NCBI GenBank assembly: GCA_024401555.1
Contig: JAKSKV010000035.1
Span: 1 to 32,808, forward strand
From: Paludibacteraceae bacterium
GTDB lineage: Bacteria; Bacteroidota; Bacteroidia; Bacteroidales; Paludibacteraceae
Reading direction: 5' to 3'
Length of the DNA: 32,808 nucleotides
Of this stretch, positions 1 through 8,592 are shown in pieces. Numbering within the stretch: position 1 is the first letter of the stretch; each line of letters starts with the position of its first letter. A program made the position numbers and the translations under genes. Below the pieces are notes generated by a model. The model was given only the letters and a program-made list of their open reading frames with translations, was not told the origin of the DNA and did no database searches.

Positions 1-2302
1 TTGCAGGCTTTTTCTCTCCCTGCTCTTCGATGAGTTTCTTGCACTCCTCTACGGTTAGCTCAGCGGGTACCGCTGTCTTTGGTATCTTGTAGTTGGCGCC
101 GTTGTAGGCGATGTATGGACCGAATCGGCCATTGCAGATCTCGATGCCTTCCGCCTCGAATACCTTGATGAATTTATTGCGCTCTTGCTCGCGCTTCTCC
201 TCGATCAGTTCGATGGCCCGCTCTGGAGAGATCTCCATAGGGTCGTCTGTCTTTTTCAAGGAGAAATATTTGCCGTCATGTTTCACGTATGCGCCAAATC
301 GGCCTACGCCCACACTCATCATCTTTGATTCGTACTCTCCCAAATCGCGAGGCAACTTGAAGAGTTCCATCGCCTCCTCCAAAGTGATGGTTTCAATGGA
401 TTGGTTCTTTCTAAGGGAGGCGAAGCGAGGCTTCTCCTCATCCTCTGCGGTGCCGACTTGGACCACTGGGCCAAAACGACCGATTTTAGCTGAAACCGGT
501 TTGCCAGAGACTGGATCTGTTCCAAGGATGCGTTCTCCCACCTTTCTCTCCGACATCTTGCCAGAATCCTCCACCATTGGGTGGAAATGCTTGTAGAAGG
601 TGTCGATGGTGGAGGTCCACTCCACGCTTCCCTCGGCTACATCGTCGAACTCCTTCTCCACGTTGGCGGTGAAGTTGTACTCCATGATGTCTGGGAAATA
701 TTCGATCAAGAAGTCGTTTACCACGATACCTGTGTCGGTAGGGAAGAGCTTGGCGCGCTCCGTTCCGTAAACTTCCGTCTCGGTTTTCTCTGTGATCTTG
801 TTGTTTTGTAGAATGATGGTCTCGTAATTTCTGGTGGTACCCTCTTTGTCTCCACGTTCCACATAACCTCTGTTTTGGATGGTGGTGACGGTGGTCGCGT
901 AGGTGGATGGACGGCCGATGCCCAAATCCTCCATCTTCTTCACAAGGCTCGCCTCGGTGTATCTTGGCGGACGTTGTGTGAAACGCTCTACCGCTTGGGC
1001 CGATTGACATTGCAGTTTTGCGCCGACAGCTAAGTTAGGAAGCAATGCGCCCTCCTCTTGGTCGGCGTCGTCGTCGGATGATTCCATGTAAACCTTTAGG
1101 AATCCGTCGAATTTCAATACCTCACCCTCTGCCATAAAGTGGCGCTTCTCGCCTGAAACATCCACAGTGATGATGGTTTTTTCCAATTCCGCATCTGCCA
1201 TTTGAGAGGCGATGGTTCGCTTCCAGATGAGTTCGTACAAGCGTTTCTCTTGTGCGGTACCCTCAATGGTGTGGTTGCTGATATAGGTTGGACGAATCGC
1301 CTCGTGGGCCTCTTGGGCGCCCTTAGCCTTCGTTTGGTATTGTCTGACCTTCACGTAGCTCTCGCCAGCCATATTCATGATCTCCTCTTTTGCGGTGCCG
1401 AGCGCCAAGTTGGATAGGTTGACGGAGTCGGTACGCATATAGGTGATCTTTCCGGACTCGTAGAGTCGTTGCGCCACCATCATGGTCTGTGATACGGAAA
1501 ATCCCAACTTTCTGGATGCCTCTTGCTGGAGCGTAGAGGTGGTGAAAGGAGGTGCCGGGCTCTTCTTCGCCGGCTTCTTCTCTATGTTTTTGATGGAGAA
1601 CTGGGCGTTTTTGCAACGCTCCAAAAATGCGATGGTCTCCTCTTTTGTTTTCAATCTTTCAGAAAGTTCGGTGTGGAGGATCGCCTCTTTGCCCTCCGTG
1701 TCGACAACGGTAAAGACCGCTTGCACGCGGAAGGAGGCCTCCGCCTCGAATTTTTGGATCTCACGCTCTCTATCGACAATCAATCTTACGGTGACGGATT
1801 GTACGCGTCCCGCAGAGAGGGATGGCTTCACTTTCCTCCACAAAATAGGGGAGAGTTCGAAACCTACGATACGGTCCAAAACGCGGCGGGCCTGTTGCGC
1901 ACAGACAAGGTTGTCGTCGATGTCGCGCGGATGCTCGATGGCGTGGAGGATTGCCTCTTTCGTAATCTCGTGAAATACAATTCTTCTGGTCTTATCTTTT
2001 TGCAAACCAAGCACTTGGTATAGGTGCCAAGCGATTGCCTCTCCCTCGCGGTCCTCATCGGATGCGAGCCAAACAATCTCAGATTCTTTCGCTTTCTTCT
2101 TCAACTCGGTCACCAACGCTTTTTTATCCGCTGGTATTTCGTAGTCTGGTTCGAAGTTATGTTCGATGTCTATGCCTATGCCCTTCTTCTTTAGATCGCG
2201 AATGTGTCCGAAACTGGACAATACGGTGTAATCTTTGCCTAAAAACTTCTCTATGGTTTTGGCCTTTGCGGGGGACTCGACAATAACTAAATTTTTCTGC
2301 AT
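1..2302 (-). CDS. topA: DNA topoisomerase I, type IA (3' part beyond the window)
   Basis: Relaxes negatively supercoiled DNA by transient single-strand cleavage. About 767 codons are visible and the frame runs off the left edge, so the C-terminus is missing. The protein starts at the ATG complementary to 2300-2302 (MQKNLVIVESPAKAKT). The Toprim acidic motif SDEDREGE has D82, D84 and E86. The active-site tyrosine is Y288 in KITYMRTDS. Three GRFG motifs, at residues 608, 667 and 725 (spacing about 59), mark topoisomerase C-terminal repeats (Toprim_C_rpt type), common in Bacteroidota TopA. No zinc-finger cysteine clusters are visible in the part present. It diverges from recA, and a TATCTTTG box lies about 30 bases upstream of the start. 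The identification is secure; only the end is unknown. Confidence 0.97.
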   Translation of the reverse strand, partial: MQKNLVIVESPAKAKTIEKFLGKDYTVLSSFGHIRDLKKKGIGIDIEHNFEPDYEIPADKKALVTELKKKAKESEIVWLASDEDREGEAIAWHLYQVLGLQKDKTRRIVFHEITKEAILHAIEHPRDIDDNLVCAQQARRVLDRIVGFELSPILWRKVKPSLSAGRVQSVTVRLIVDREREIQKFEAEASFRVQAVFTVVDTEGKEAILHTELSERLKTKEETIAFLERCKNAQFSIKNIEKKPAKKSPAPPFTTSTLQQEASRKLGFSVSQTMMVAQRLYESGKITYMRTDSVNLSNLALGTAKEEIMNMAGESYVKVRQYQTKAKGAQEAHEAIRPTYISNHTIEGTAQEKRLYELIWKRTIASQMADAELEKTIITVDVSGEKRHFMAEGEVLKFDGFLKVYMESSDDDADQEEGALLPNLAVGAKLQCQSAQAVERFTQRPPRYTEASLVKKMEDLGIGRPSTYATTVTTIQNRGYVERGDKEGTTRNYETIILQNNKITEKTETEVYGTERAKLFPTDTGIVVNDFLIEYFPDIMEYNFTANVEKEFDDVAEGSVEWTSTIDTFYKHFHPMVEDSGKMSERKVGERILGTDPVSGKPVSAKIGRFGPVVQVGTAEDEEKPRFASLRKNQSIETITLEEAMELFKLPRDLGEYESKMMSVGVGRFGAYVKHDGKYFSLKKTDDPMEISPERAIELIEEKREQERNKFIKVFEAEGIEICNGRFGPYIAYNGANYKIPKTAVPAELTVEECKKLIEEQGEKKPA

Positions 2303-2331
2303 AATTATCTTTTGAATTTCGAAATCGGGGG

Positions 2332-2339
2332 CAAAGATA
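2332..2339 (-). promoter_or_regulatory. Bacteroidota -7 box upstream of topA
   Basis: Read on the minus strand this is TATCTTTG, an exact match to the TAnnTTTG -7 consensus of Bacteroidota sigma-ABfr. It lies 29 bases upstream of the topA ATG, implying a very short 5' leader. I see no clear TTTG -33 box at the expected spacing. Confidence 0.55.
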
Positions 2340-2526
2340 CAAATTAATTATGAATTATGAATTTTGAAATTTTATTTAAGGATTGAATTATTCTGAACCT
2401 GTGCAACGAATAGGCGTAGGTTTGTGTTTCCTTTGCATTGTCATTCAATGATGATGGATTCGTGATTGTTGATGATATGGCCGTGTAAAAATCACGGACG
2501 GAGTGTGAATAATCGGGAATTTTTTT

Positions 2527-2534
2527 TAAATTTG
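2527..2534 (+). promoter_or_regulatory. Bacteroidota -7 box upstream of recA
   Basis: TAAATTTG matches TAnnTTTG and lies 34 bases before the recA ATG at 2569. The -33 element is weak. The rest of 2303-2568 is AT-rich intergenic DNA between divergent topA and recA with no coding potential I can support. I see no LexA-like palindrome. Confidence 0.5.
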
Positions 2535-2568
2535 TCCCAATATCTAACTTTAAAAATATTTATTGAAA

Positions 2569-3582
2569 ATGGCAGAAGTAATTCAACCATCCAGTGACAA
2601 GCTAAAAGCTTTGCAACTTGCGATGGAAAAGATTGAAAAAGACCATGGAAAAGGTACCATCATGAAGATGGGCGACAGTAAAGTGGAAGAAATACCTGTA
2701 ATTTCAACTGGTTCTATTGGCTTGGACCTTGCGTTGGGTGTCGGCGGATACCCAAGGGGAAGAGTCATTGAGATATTTGGTCCGGAATCATCAGGTAAGA
2801 CCACCCTCGCTATCCATGCGATCGCTGAGGCGCAGAGAAATGGCGGTATCGCCGCAATCATTGATGCGGAGCACGCTTTCGACCGTTTCTATGCGGAGAA
2901 GTTGGGCGTGGATGTCAACAACCTTTTGATTTCCCAACCAGACAATGGTGAGCAGGCTTTGGAGATTGCCGATCAATTGATCCGTTCTTCGGCTTTGGAC
3001 ATCGTAGTGATTGACTCTGTGGCGGCTTTGACGCCAAAGGCGGAGATCGAGGGCGACATGGGAGACTCGAAGATGGGCTTGCAGGCTCGTTTGATGTCCC
3101 AAGCGCTCAGAAAATTGACAGGTACCATCAACAAGACTAATACCACTTGTATCTTCATCAACCAATTGAGAGAGAAGATCGGCGTTATGTTCGGAAATCC
3201 TGAGACGACTACCGGTGGTAACGCCTTGAAGTTCTATGCGTCGGTCCGTTTGGATATTCGAAAGACAGGACAATTGAAGGACGGCGAGAATGTGATTGGT
3301 AACCAAACGAGAGTGAAAATTGTTAAGAACAAAGTGGCGCCTCCATTCAGAAAGGCTGAGTTCGACATCATGTTCGGAGAGGGAATCTCGAAGATCGGTG
3401 AGTTGATTGACATGGGCGTTGAGTTCGGTATCATCAAGAAGAGCGGTTCTTGGTTCAGCTATGGAGAGACCAAGTTGGCACAAGGACGCGACGCTACGAA
3501 GGATTTGCTTCGCGACAATCCTGAGTTGGCGGATGAGATCGAAGTCAAGGTGCGTGAGGCGGCAAAAAAGGCCAATGCGTAG
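2569..3582 (+). CDS. recA: Recombinase RecA
   Basis: ATP-dependent strand-exchange protein for homologous recombination and SOS co-protease activity. The product is 337 residues, close to the family's usual 340-350. The Walker A motif GPESSGKTT spans residues 71-79 and the Walker B aspartate is D149 in the strand [10 protein letters not shown]. The loop regions around [16 protein letters not shown] and the segment [21 protein letters not shown] are typical RecA. A TTG at 2563 is in frame two codons upstream, but the ATG at 2569 ([11 protein letters not shown]) is the more likely start. The stop is followed after only three bases by the ATG of hflX, suggesting co-transcription. The C-terminal acidic tail is short. 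Confidence 0.98.
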   Translation: MAEVIQPSSDKLKALQLAMEKIEKDHGKGTIMKMGDSKVEEIPVISTGSIGLDLALGVGGYPRGRVIEIFGPESSGKTTLAIHAIAEAQRNGGIAAIIDAEHAFDRFYAEKLGVDVNNLLISQPDNGEQALEIADQLIRSSALDIVVIDSVAALTPKAEIEGDMGDSKMGLQARLMSQALRKLTGTINKTNTTCIFINQLREKIGVMFGNPETTTGGNALKFYASVRLDIRKTGQLKDGENVIGNQTRVKIVKNKVAPPFRKAEFDIMFGEGISKIGELIDMGVEFGIIKKSGSWFSYGETKLAQGRDATKDLLRDNPELADEIEVKVREAAKKANA

Positions 3583-3585
3583 TAA

Positions 3586-4827
3586 ATGGGACAGATCGTA
3601 AAGACTGAAATTTATGAGGAGTGGGCAGTCCTTGTGGGACTGATCACTCCTTTGCAAAAAGAGCAAAAAGCGAAAGAGTATATGGATGAGTTGGCCTTCC
3701 TTGCGGAGACGGCTGGCGCTCATCCCGTGAAAACTTTTTTCCAAAAAGTGGATGGTCCGAATTCCAATACCTTCGTCGGACCAGGTAAGTTGGAGGAGAT
3801 CCGTGATTACATCAAGGAGCAGGAGGAGAGTGAACATCCCATCGGATTGGTTCTCTTCGATGACGAGTTGTCTCCTAAACAGCTTCGTAATATCGAGAAG
3901 GAGCTTTGCGTGAAGGTCTTGGACCGAACCAGTTTGATCCTTGACATCTTCGCCAAGAGGGCACAGACCTCCCATGCGAAGACACAGGTGGAATTGGCGC
4001 AGTATCGTTATCTCTTGCCTCGATTGACTGGTATGTGGACCCACTTGGAGCGTCAACGAGGAGGTATCGGTATGCGTGGTCCGGGTGAGACGCAGATCGA
4101 GACCGACCGACGTATCATCCTTACCAAAATCTCTTTGCTCAAAGAGGAGTTAATCCATATCGACCAACAGAAAACGACGCAACGCAAGAACCGAGGGAAA
4201 ATGGTGCGTGTCGCCTTGGTGGGCTACACCAATGTGGGTAAATCGACCATTATGAACGCCATCAGTAAGTCGGATGTCTTTGCGGAGAATAAACTTTTCG
4301 CCACCTTGGATACCACGGTGCGGAAGGTTACCATAGAGAATTTACCGTTCCTTTTGACCGATACGGTAGGATTCATCCGTAAGTTGCCACACGATTTGGT
4401 GGAGTCGTTCAAATCAACGTTGGACGAGGTGCGCGAGGCGGATCTTTTGGTGCATGTGGTGGATATCTCCCATCCGACCTTCGAAGATCAGATTGCTGTG
4501 GTGGAGAAGACCTTGAAGGATATCAATTCGGCGGATAAGCCGACCATCATTGTCTTCAATAAAATAGACGCCTTCACCTATACACCGAAGGAGGAGGATG
4601 ATTTGACGCCGATGACGAGGGAGAATATCAGCCTCGACGAGTTGAAAAAGACGTGGATGTCGAAGATGCAGGAGAACTGTATATTCATATCTGCGAAGGA
4701 CAAGACCAATTTCGAGGAGTTGAAGGAGTTGCTTTATAAGCGCGTGAAGGAGATTCATGTGACAAGATTCCCTTACAATGACTTTATTTATCAGATGTAC
4801 GATGATAATGCGGAAGAGGTGGAGTGA
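3586..4827 (+). CDS. hflX: Ribosome-associated GTPase HflX
   Basis: HflX-family GTPase; characterised homologues bind the 50S subunit and split stalled or stress-inactivated 70S ribosomes. It has 413 residues. The N-terminal HflX domain carries the conserved glycine-rich segment RGGIGMRGPGETQIETDRR, followed by a basic coiled linker. The G domain has G1 GYTNVGKST at 213-221, G3 DTVG at 259-262, G4 NKID at 325-328 and G5 SAK at 369-371. The start ATG lies three bases after the recA stop with no Shine-Dalgarno sequence, so expression probably depends on the recA transcript. E. coli hflX instead sits in the hfq operon, so the recA linkage differs. Confidence 0.96.
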   Translation: MGQIVKTEIYEEWAVLVGLITPLQKEQKAKEYMDELAFLAETAGAHPVKTFFQKVDGPNSNTFVGPGKLEEIRDYIKEQEESEHPIGLVLFDDELSPKQLRNIEKELCVKVLDRTSLILDIFAKRAQTSHAKTQVELAQYRYLLPRLTGMWTHLERQRGGIGMRGPGETQIETDRRIILTKISLLKEELIHIDQQKTTQRKNRGKMVRVALVGYTNVGKSTIMNAISKSDVFAENKLFATLDTTVRKVTIENLPFLLTDTVGFIRKLPHDLVESFKSTLDEVREADLLVHVVDISHPTFEDQIAVVEKTLKDINSADKPTIIVFNKIDAFTYTPKEEDDLTPMTRENISLDELKKTWMSKMQENCIFISAKDKTNFEELKELLYKRVKEIHVTRFPYNDFIYQMYDDNAEEVE

Positions 4828-4884
4828 CGCTCCATCTCTTTTGTGTTTTATATACTAATACAAATTTTATAAGCAGAAGATACA

Positions 4885-6873
4885 ATGGCACAATATAGAA
4901 ATTTGACCTCATCCGAAATCGAGACGATGATTGCGCAGGGGTGCAATGCGGAAAATTGGGATGATGTGAAGGTAGTGGAAGGTTTTGATCCGAAAAGGGT
5001 ACGGGAGACGATTTTCTCCGGTAAAATCCGTTTGGGCCTCTTCGAAAAATCCCACACTTTGGAGGGCGGAGTAGTCCGCCATTCGGGAATCACCCATGCC
5101 ACTTTGCATAATTGCGTGGTGGGGGATAATGTCTATATCGGACGTGTGGCCAACTATATCGCCAATTATGAAATCTGCGACGATTCTTACATCGAGAATG
5201 TGGATGTGATGACCGTGGTGGGCAAAAGCACCTTCGGAAATGGCACACAGGTGGCCGCCTTGAATGAGGGTGGTGGACGTGAGGTGCCTATCTATGATCA
5301 CCTCTCCGCTCAGGTGGCTTATTTGATCGCCTTGTACCGCCACAGACCTGTGTTGGTGAAGAACTTGTGCGATTTGATCAACGACTATGCGGAGAAAAAC
5401 GCCTCTGAAATGGGACGTGTCGGAAAGCATGTCTCTATCCGTAATTGCGGAAAGATCAGAAATGTGAAGTTTGGTGATTATACGGTGGCGGAAGGTTGTG
5501 CCGAACTCTTGAACGGTAGCGTCAACGGAAACCAAGAGGCGCCTGTCCGTTTGGGTGTCCGCGTCATGGCGCGTGATTTCATCATCTCCTCTGGAAGTGA
5601 AATCGATGAGGGTGCGATGATCGACCGTTGCTTTGTGGGCCAGGCGTGCCAAATCGGCAAGCAATACTCCGCGACGGATACCTTGTTCTTCTCTAACTGT
5701 CAGGGATTCCACGGCGAGGCGGCTTCTGTATTCGCGGGTCCATTCACGGTGACGCACCACAAGTCCAGTTTGCTGATTGCGGGTATGTTCTCCTTTATGA
5801 ATGCGGGGTCCGGCAGCAACCAAAGTAACCATATGTATAAGTTGGGCCCTATTCACCAGGGAATCGTGGAGCGTGGTTCCAAGACCACCAGCGACTCTTA
5901 TGTGTTGTGGCCAGCCAAGATCGGTGCCTTCTCGTTGATCATGGGACGTCATACCAGCCATCCCGATACGACCGATCTCCCATTCTCTTATCTGATAGAG
6001 AATTCCAACGAAACGCTTTTGGTGCCAGCCGCCAATTTGCGAAGTGTGGGAACGGTGCGTGATGCACAAAAGTGGCCGAAGCGTGACCGTAGAAAGGATC
6101 CGAACAAATTGGATCAGATCAATTTTAACCTGTTAAGCCCATACACCATTCAGAAGATGATGAATGGTATCGAGGCGTTGGAGTCGTTGCAGAAACTCTC
6201 TGGAGAAGAGTGCGACCGCTACTATTACCACAACACCAGGATCAAGCGTACCTCCCTTTTGAAGGGTATCAAACTATACGATACGGCTATCGTGAAATTC
6301 TTGGGTAACTCAATCATTAAGAGATTGGAGGAGACCAAGTTTAAGAGCATCGACGAGATTCGTGAGCGCCTGAAACCAGACTTGAAGGATGGCTTGGGTG
6401 AGTGGTTGGATATCTCCGGATTGATCGCGCCGAAGCATCTGGTGGGCGATATATTGGACCGTGTGGAGAACAACCAGTACAAGAGCGTGGATGAGGTCTT
6501 GGAGGATTTCATCGGGTTGCATAAAAACTACTACACCTTGGAGTGGACTTGGGCCGCCGAGAAGATCGAGAAGCGTTTGGGCAAGAAGATCGATGAGATC
6601 ACGGTGCAGGACATCATCTCTTTGGTGGAGGCGTGGAAGAGTGCTGTTATTTCATTGGATAAGACGCTTTACGAGGATGCCAAGAAGGAGTTCACCCTTA
6701 CGGTTCAGACCGGTTTCGGTGTGGATGGAGGCGATCTTCGTCGTCAGAAGGACTTCGAGAATGTGCGTGGCGCTTTCGACAAGAATACCTTTGTCGTGGA
6801 GGTGTTGAAGCATATCGAGGTGAAGGAGGCGCTCGGTAATGAGTTGATCGATAGAATCAAAAATGTGAAGTGA
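4885..6873 (+). CDS. DUF4954-family protein with hexapeptide beta-helix
   Basis: A 662-residue soluble protein with no signal peptide or membrane segment. Residues about 60-350 hold imperfect hexapeptide-type repeats (for example LHNCVVGDNVYIGRVANYI and IDEGAMIDRCFVGQACQIG), expected to form a left-handed parallel beta-helix as in LpxA-like acyl- and nucleotidyl-transferases. The last ~250 residues are mainly charged and helical. I recognise it as the Bacteroidota DUF4954 family, whose function is not established; a sugar-nucleotide or acyl-transfer role is only inference from the fold. It lies 57 bases after hflX, and its stop overlaps the next start in a TGATG arrangement, indicating translational coupling with the membrane protein downstream. 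Confidence 0.85.
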   Translation: MAQYRNLTSSEIETMIAQGCNAENWDDVKVVEGFDPKRVRETIFSGKIRLGLFEKSHTLEGGVVRHSGITHATLHNCVVGDNVYIGRVANYIANYEICDDSYIENVDVMTVVGKSTFGNGTQVAALNEGGGREVPIYDHLSAQVAYLIALYRHRPVLVKNLCDLINDYAEKNASEMGRVGKHVSIRNCGKIRNVKFGDYTVAEGCAELLNGSVNGNQEAPVRLGVRVMARDFIISSGSEIDEGAMIDRCFVGQACQIGKQYSATDTLFFSNCQGFHGEAASVFAGPFTVTHHKSSLLIAGMFSFMNAGSGSNQSNHMYKLGPIHQGIVERGSKTTSDSYVLWPAKIGAFSLIMGRHTSHPDTTDLPFSYLIENSNETLLVPAANLRSVGTVRDAQKWPKRDRRKDPNKLDQINFNLLSPYTIQKMMNGIEALESLQKLSGEECDRYYYHNTRIKRTSLLKGIKLYDTAIVKFLGNSIIKRLEETKFKSIDEIRERLKPDLKDGLGEWLDISGLIAPKHLVGDILDRVENNQYKSVDEVLEDFIGLHKNYYTLEWTWAAEKIEKRLGKKIDEITVQDIISLVEAWKSAVISLDKTLYEDAKKEFTLTVQTGFGVDGGDLRRQKDFENVRGAFDKNTFVVEVLKHIEVKEALGNELIDRIKNVK

Positions 6874-7502
6874 TGGCGGGAAACAAGGATATCATAGAGG
6901 TCGAGACGGGCACTTACTTCCCTATTGCGGTGGTAGGTATCGGATTTGTCGCCATTGTGTGGGCGCTGGCCATATTTTTTGTGAAACTCCATTATGTCTT
7001 GACGGTGGATATATTTAAACCCTGGTCAAGGATTTTGTTGGAATTCGTCACGGATGATCTTCCCTGGATGATTCTCCTAACGATGGTGGGGCTGGTCTTG
7101 ATGTTTATGCGCAAGATCACCTGCTTTGATCCCTCTACGAAGATGTATAGGCGTGGCATGCGACTCTTCTCGTTTAGGGCGGGCGAGTGGCACCCTCTTT
7201 TGTTGGATAATTGCGCCTACCTCTCGTTCCAACGCTATAAGATGAATATCGATTATACCTTTGGTGGCTTGCTGAATAAGCATGTGGATGAATATGTCTA
7301 TGACTTGAGGTTTGTTAAGAAGGATGGCACCTTCGAATCGTTCGTCTCTGCCAGTACCTTTCAGGCCGTTGCCCAGATTGTTAAATTGGGCAATCTGTTG
7401 GGAAAACTTTATGGACTTCCCTTCTCCGACTATGTGAAGCAGGCGTTGATGAAGAAAAAAGTGGTGGATTTTACCGATGGTGAAGATTGGCCTACTCTCT
7501 GA
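6873..7502 (+). CDS. Conserved membrane protein of unknown function
   Basis: A 209-residue protein starting at the ATG that overlaps the upstream stop by one base; a GTG at 6870 is an alternative. Two strongly hydrophobic stretches, at about residues 16-37 and 65-80, are probable membrane helices separated by a short loop. The remaining ~125 residues are soluble and probably cytoplasmic. I do not recognise the family. Its last 26 bases overlap the phosphoesterase gene in another frame, so the DUF4954 gene, this gene and the phosphoesterase form a tightly coupled unit. Partnership with the DUF4954 protein at the membrane is plausible but rests only on this arrangement. Confidence 0.8.
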   Translation: MAGNKDIIEVETGTYFPIAVVGIGFVAIVWALAIFFVKLHYVLTVDIFKPWSRILLEFVTDDLPWMILLTMVGLVLMFMRKITCFDPSTKMYRRGMRLFSFRAGEWHPLLLDNCAYLSFQRYKMNIDYTFGGLLNKHVDEYVYDLRFVKKDGTFESFVSASTFQAVAQIVKLGNLLGKLYGLPFSDYVKQALMKKKVVDFTDGEDWPTL

Positions 7503-7968
7503 TACCCACGCTTGTTGGGACGATCGTTATGCGAAGTATTTTGCCTCGTGTGACGAGATTTGGCATGCTGGTGATATCGGTGGTTTGCCGCTCTATGAGC
7601 AGTTGGAGGGTTTGGGAAAGAGGTTGCGTGCCGTTTGTGGTAATATAGACGGACAAGATCTTCGTCGCTTTCTGAAGAAGGTGGAGTATTTCCGTTGTGA
7701 AGAAGTGGATGTTCTGATGACGCACATTGGCGGATATCCGGGCAAGTATGCTCCTGGCATGACGAAACTCTTTGCCGAGACTCATCCTAAATTGTTTGTC
7801 TGCGGACATTCCCATATCCTCAAGGCGCAATTCGATCCGACAAGACAGATGCTCTGTCTGAATCCTGGCGCTGCGGGAACTTTTGGTTTCCATAAGGTGC
7901 GGACCTTGATGCGCTTTGTCATTGATGGGGCGGATATCAAGGATTTGGAGGTGATAGAGTTGAATTAA
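7477..7968 (+). CDS. YfcE-like metallophosphoesterase
   Basis: A 163-residue calcineurin-like phosphoesterase of the compact YfcE/MJ0936 type, which hydrolyses phosphodiesters with a two-metal centre. All ligand motifs are visible: SDTH with D9 and H11, GDIGG with D33, GNID with N56, H83 in MTHIGG, and GHSH with H111 and H113. Length and motif spacing match the family. The ATG lies inside the upstream membrane-protein gene, a 26-base overlap, and the flavin reductase-like gene starts 22 bases downstream, so all belong to one probable operon. The physiological substrate cannot be deduced from sequence. Confidence 0.93.
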   Translation: MVKIGLLSDTHACWDDRYAKYFASCDEIWHAGDIGGLPLYEQLEGLGKRLRAVCGNIDGQDLRRFLKKVEYFRCEEVDVLMTHIGGYPGKYAPGMTKLFAETHPKLFVCGHSHILKAQFDPTRQMLCLNPGAAGTFGFHKVRTLMRFVIDGADIKDLEVIELN

Positions 7969-7990
7969 AAAATTAAGAACTACTTCCGTA

Positions 7991-8575
7991 ATGAAAGAGC
8001 AATTCAAACCCGGCACGATGATATACCCCGTGCCAGCCGCAATGATCTCTTGTGGCAACTGCGAGGAGGAGTACAACATCTTTACGGCAAGTTGGACCGG
8101 AACCGTCTGTACGGATCCGCCGATGTGCTATGTCTCCATCCGTCCCAGTCGTCACTCCTACGATATCATCAAACGAAACGGGGAGTTTGTCATCAATCTC
8201 ACCAACGAGGCATTGGCCCGTGCTACCGACTGGTGTGGTGTGAGATCGGGTAGGGATTTCAATAAGTTCAAGGAGATGAAATTGACGCCAGCCAAAACAC
8301 AGGTGATCAACAGTGTGATCATTGAGGAGTCTCCTCTTTCGATCGAGTGCAAGGTGGAGCAAATCATTCCGTTAGGTTCCCACGATATGTTTTTGGCCAG
8401 GGTGGTGAATGTGCAAGCCGACCGTAAGTATTTGGATCCTGAAACGGGTGCCTTCAAACTATCTGACGCAAAGCTGATTGCCTACAACCATGGCCATTAC
8501 TACAAATTGGGCGAACTGATCGGTAAATTCGGTTGGTCGGTGCAGAAGAAGGAAACGAAGAGGAAGAAGAGGTGA
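7991..8575 (+). CDS. Flavin reductase-like, FMN-binding split-barrel protein
   Basis: A 194-residue cytosolic protein of the flavin reductase-like family. The opening PGTMIYPVPAAMISCG, then NIFTASWTGTVCTDPPMCYVSIRP and the segment GEFVINLTNEALARATDWCG, correspond to the strands and loops that hold FMN in this fold. Members reduce flavin with NAD(P)H or serve as FMN-dependent oxidoreductases; the substrate here is unknown. It is the last gene of the plus-strand run starting at recA. Its C-terminus is lysine- and arginine-rich because the final codons also form the left arm of the terminator hairpin. Confidence 0.88.
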   Translation: MKEQFKPGTMIYPVPAAMISCGNCEEEYNIFTASWTGTVCTDPPMCYVSIRPSRHSYDIIKRNGEFVINLTNEALARATDWCGVRSGRDFNKFKEMKLTPAKTQVINSVIIEESPLSIECKVEQIIPLGSHDMFLARVVNVQADRKYLDPETGAFKLSDAKLIAYNHGHYYKLGELIGKFGWSVQKKETKRKKR

Positions 8576-8591
8576 TTTCACCTCTTCTTCC
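8562..8591. terminator. Bidirectional hairpin between convergent genes
   Basis: A perfect 14-bp inverted repeat: 8562-8575 (GGAAGAAGAGGTGA) pairs with 8578-8591 across a two-base gap. The left arm contains the flavin reductase stop codon and the right arm ends two bases before the stop of the convergent Rpn gene. There is no strong T-tract on either strand, so it may act as a terminator or as a 3' end stabiliser for both transcripts. Confidence 0.7.
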
Positions 8592-8592
8592 C

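Noticed and set aside
2791-4056. A 421-codon minus-strand open frame opposite recA and hflX
   Set aside because: It lies entirely antisense to two certain genes and its translation shows no family pattern. Long antisense frames are common opposite genes with this codon bias; the same applies to those opposite DUF4954 and the giant gene.
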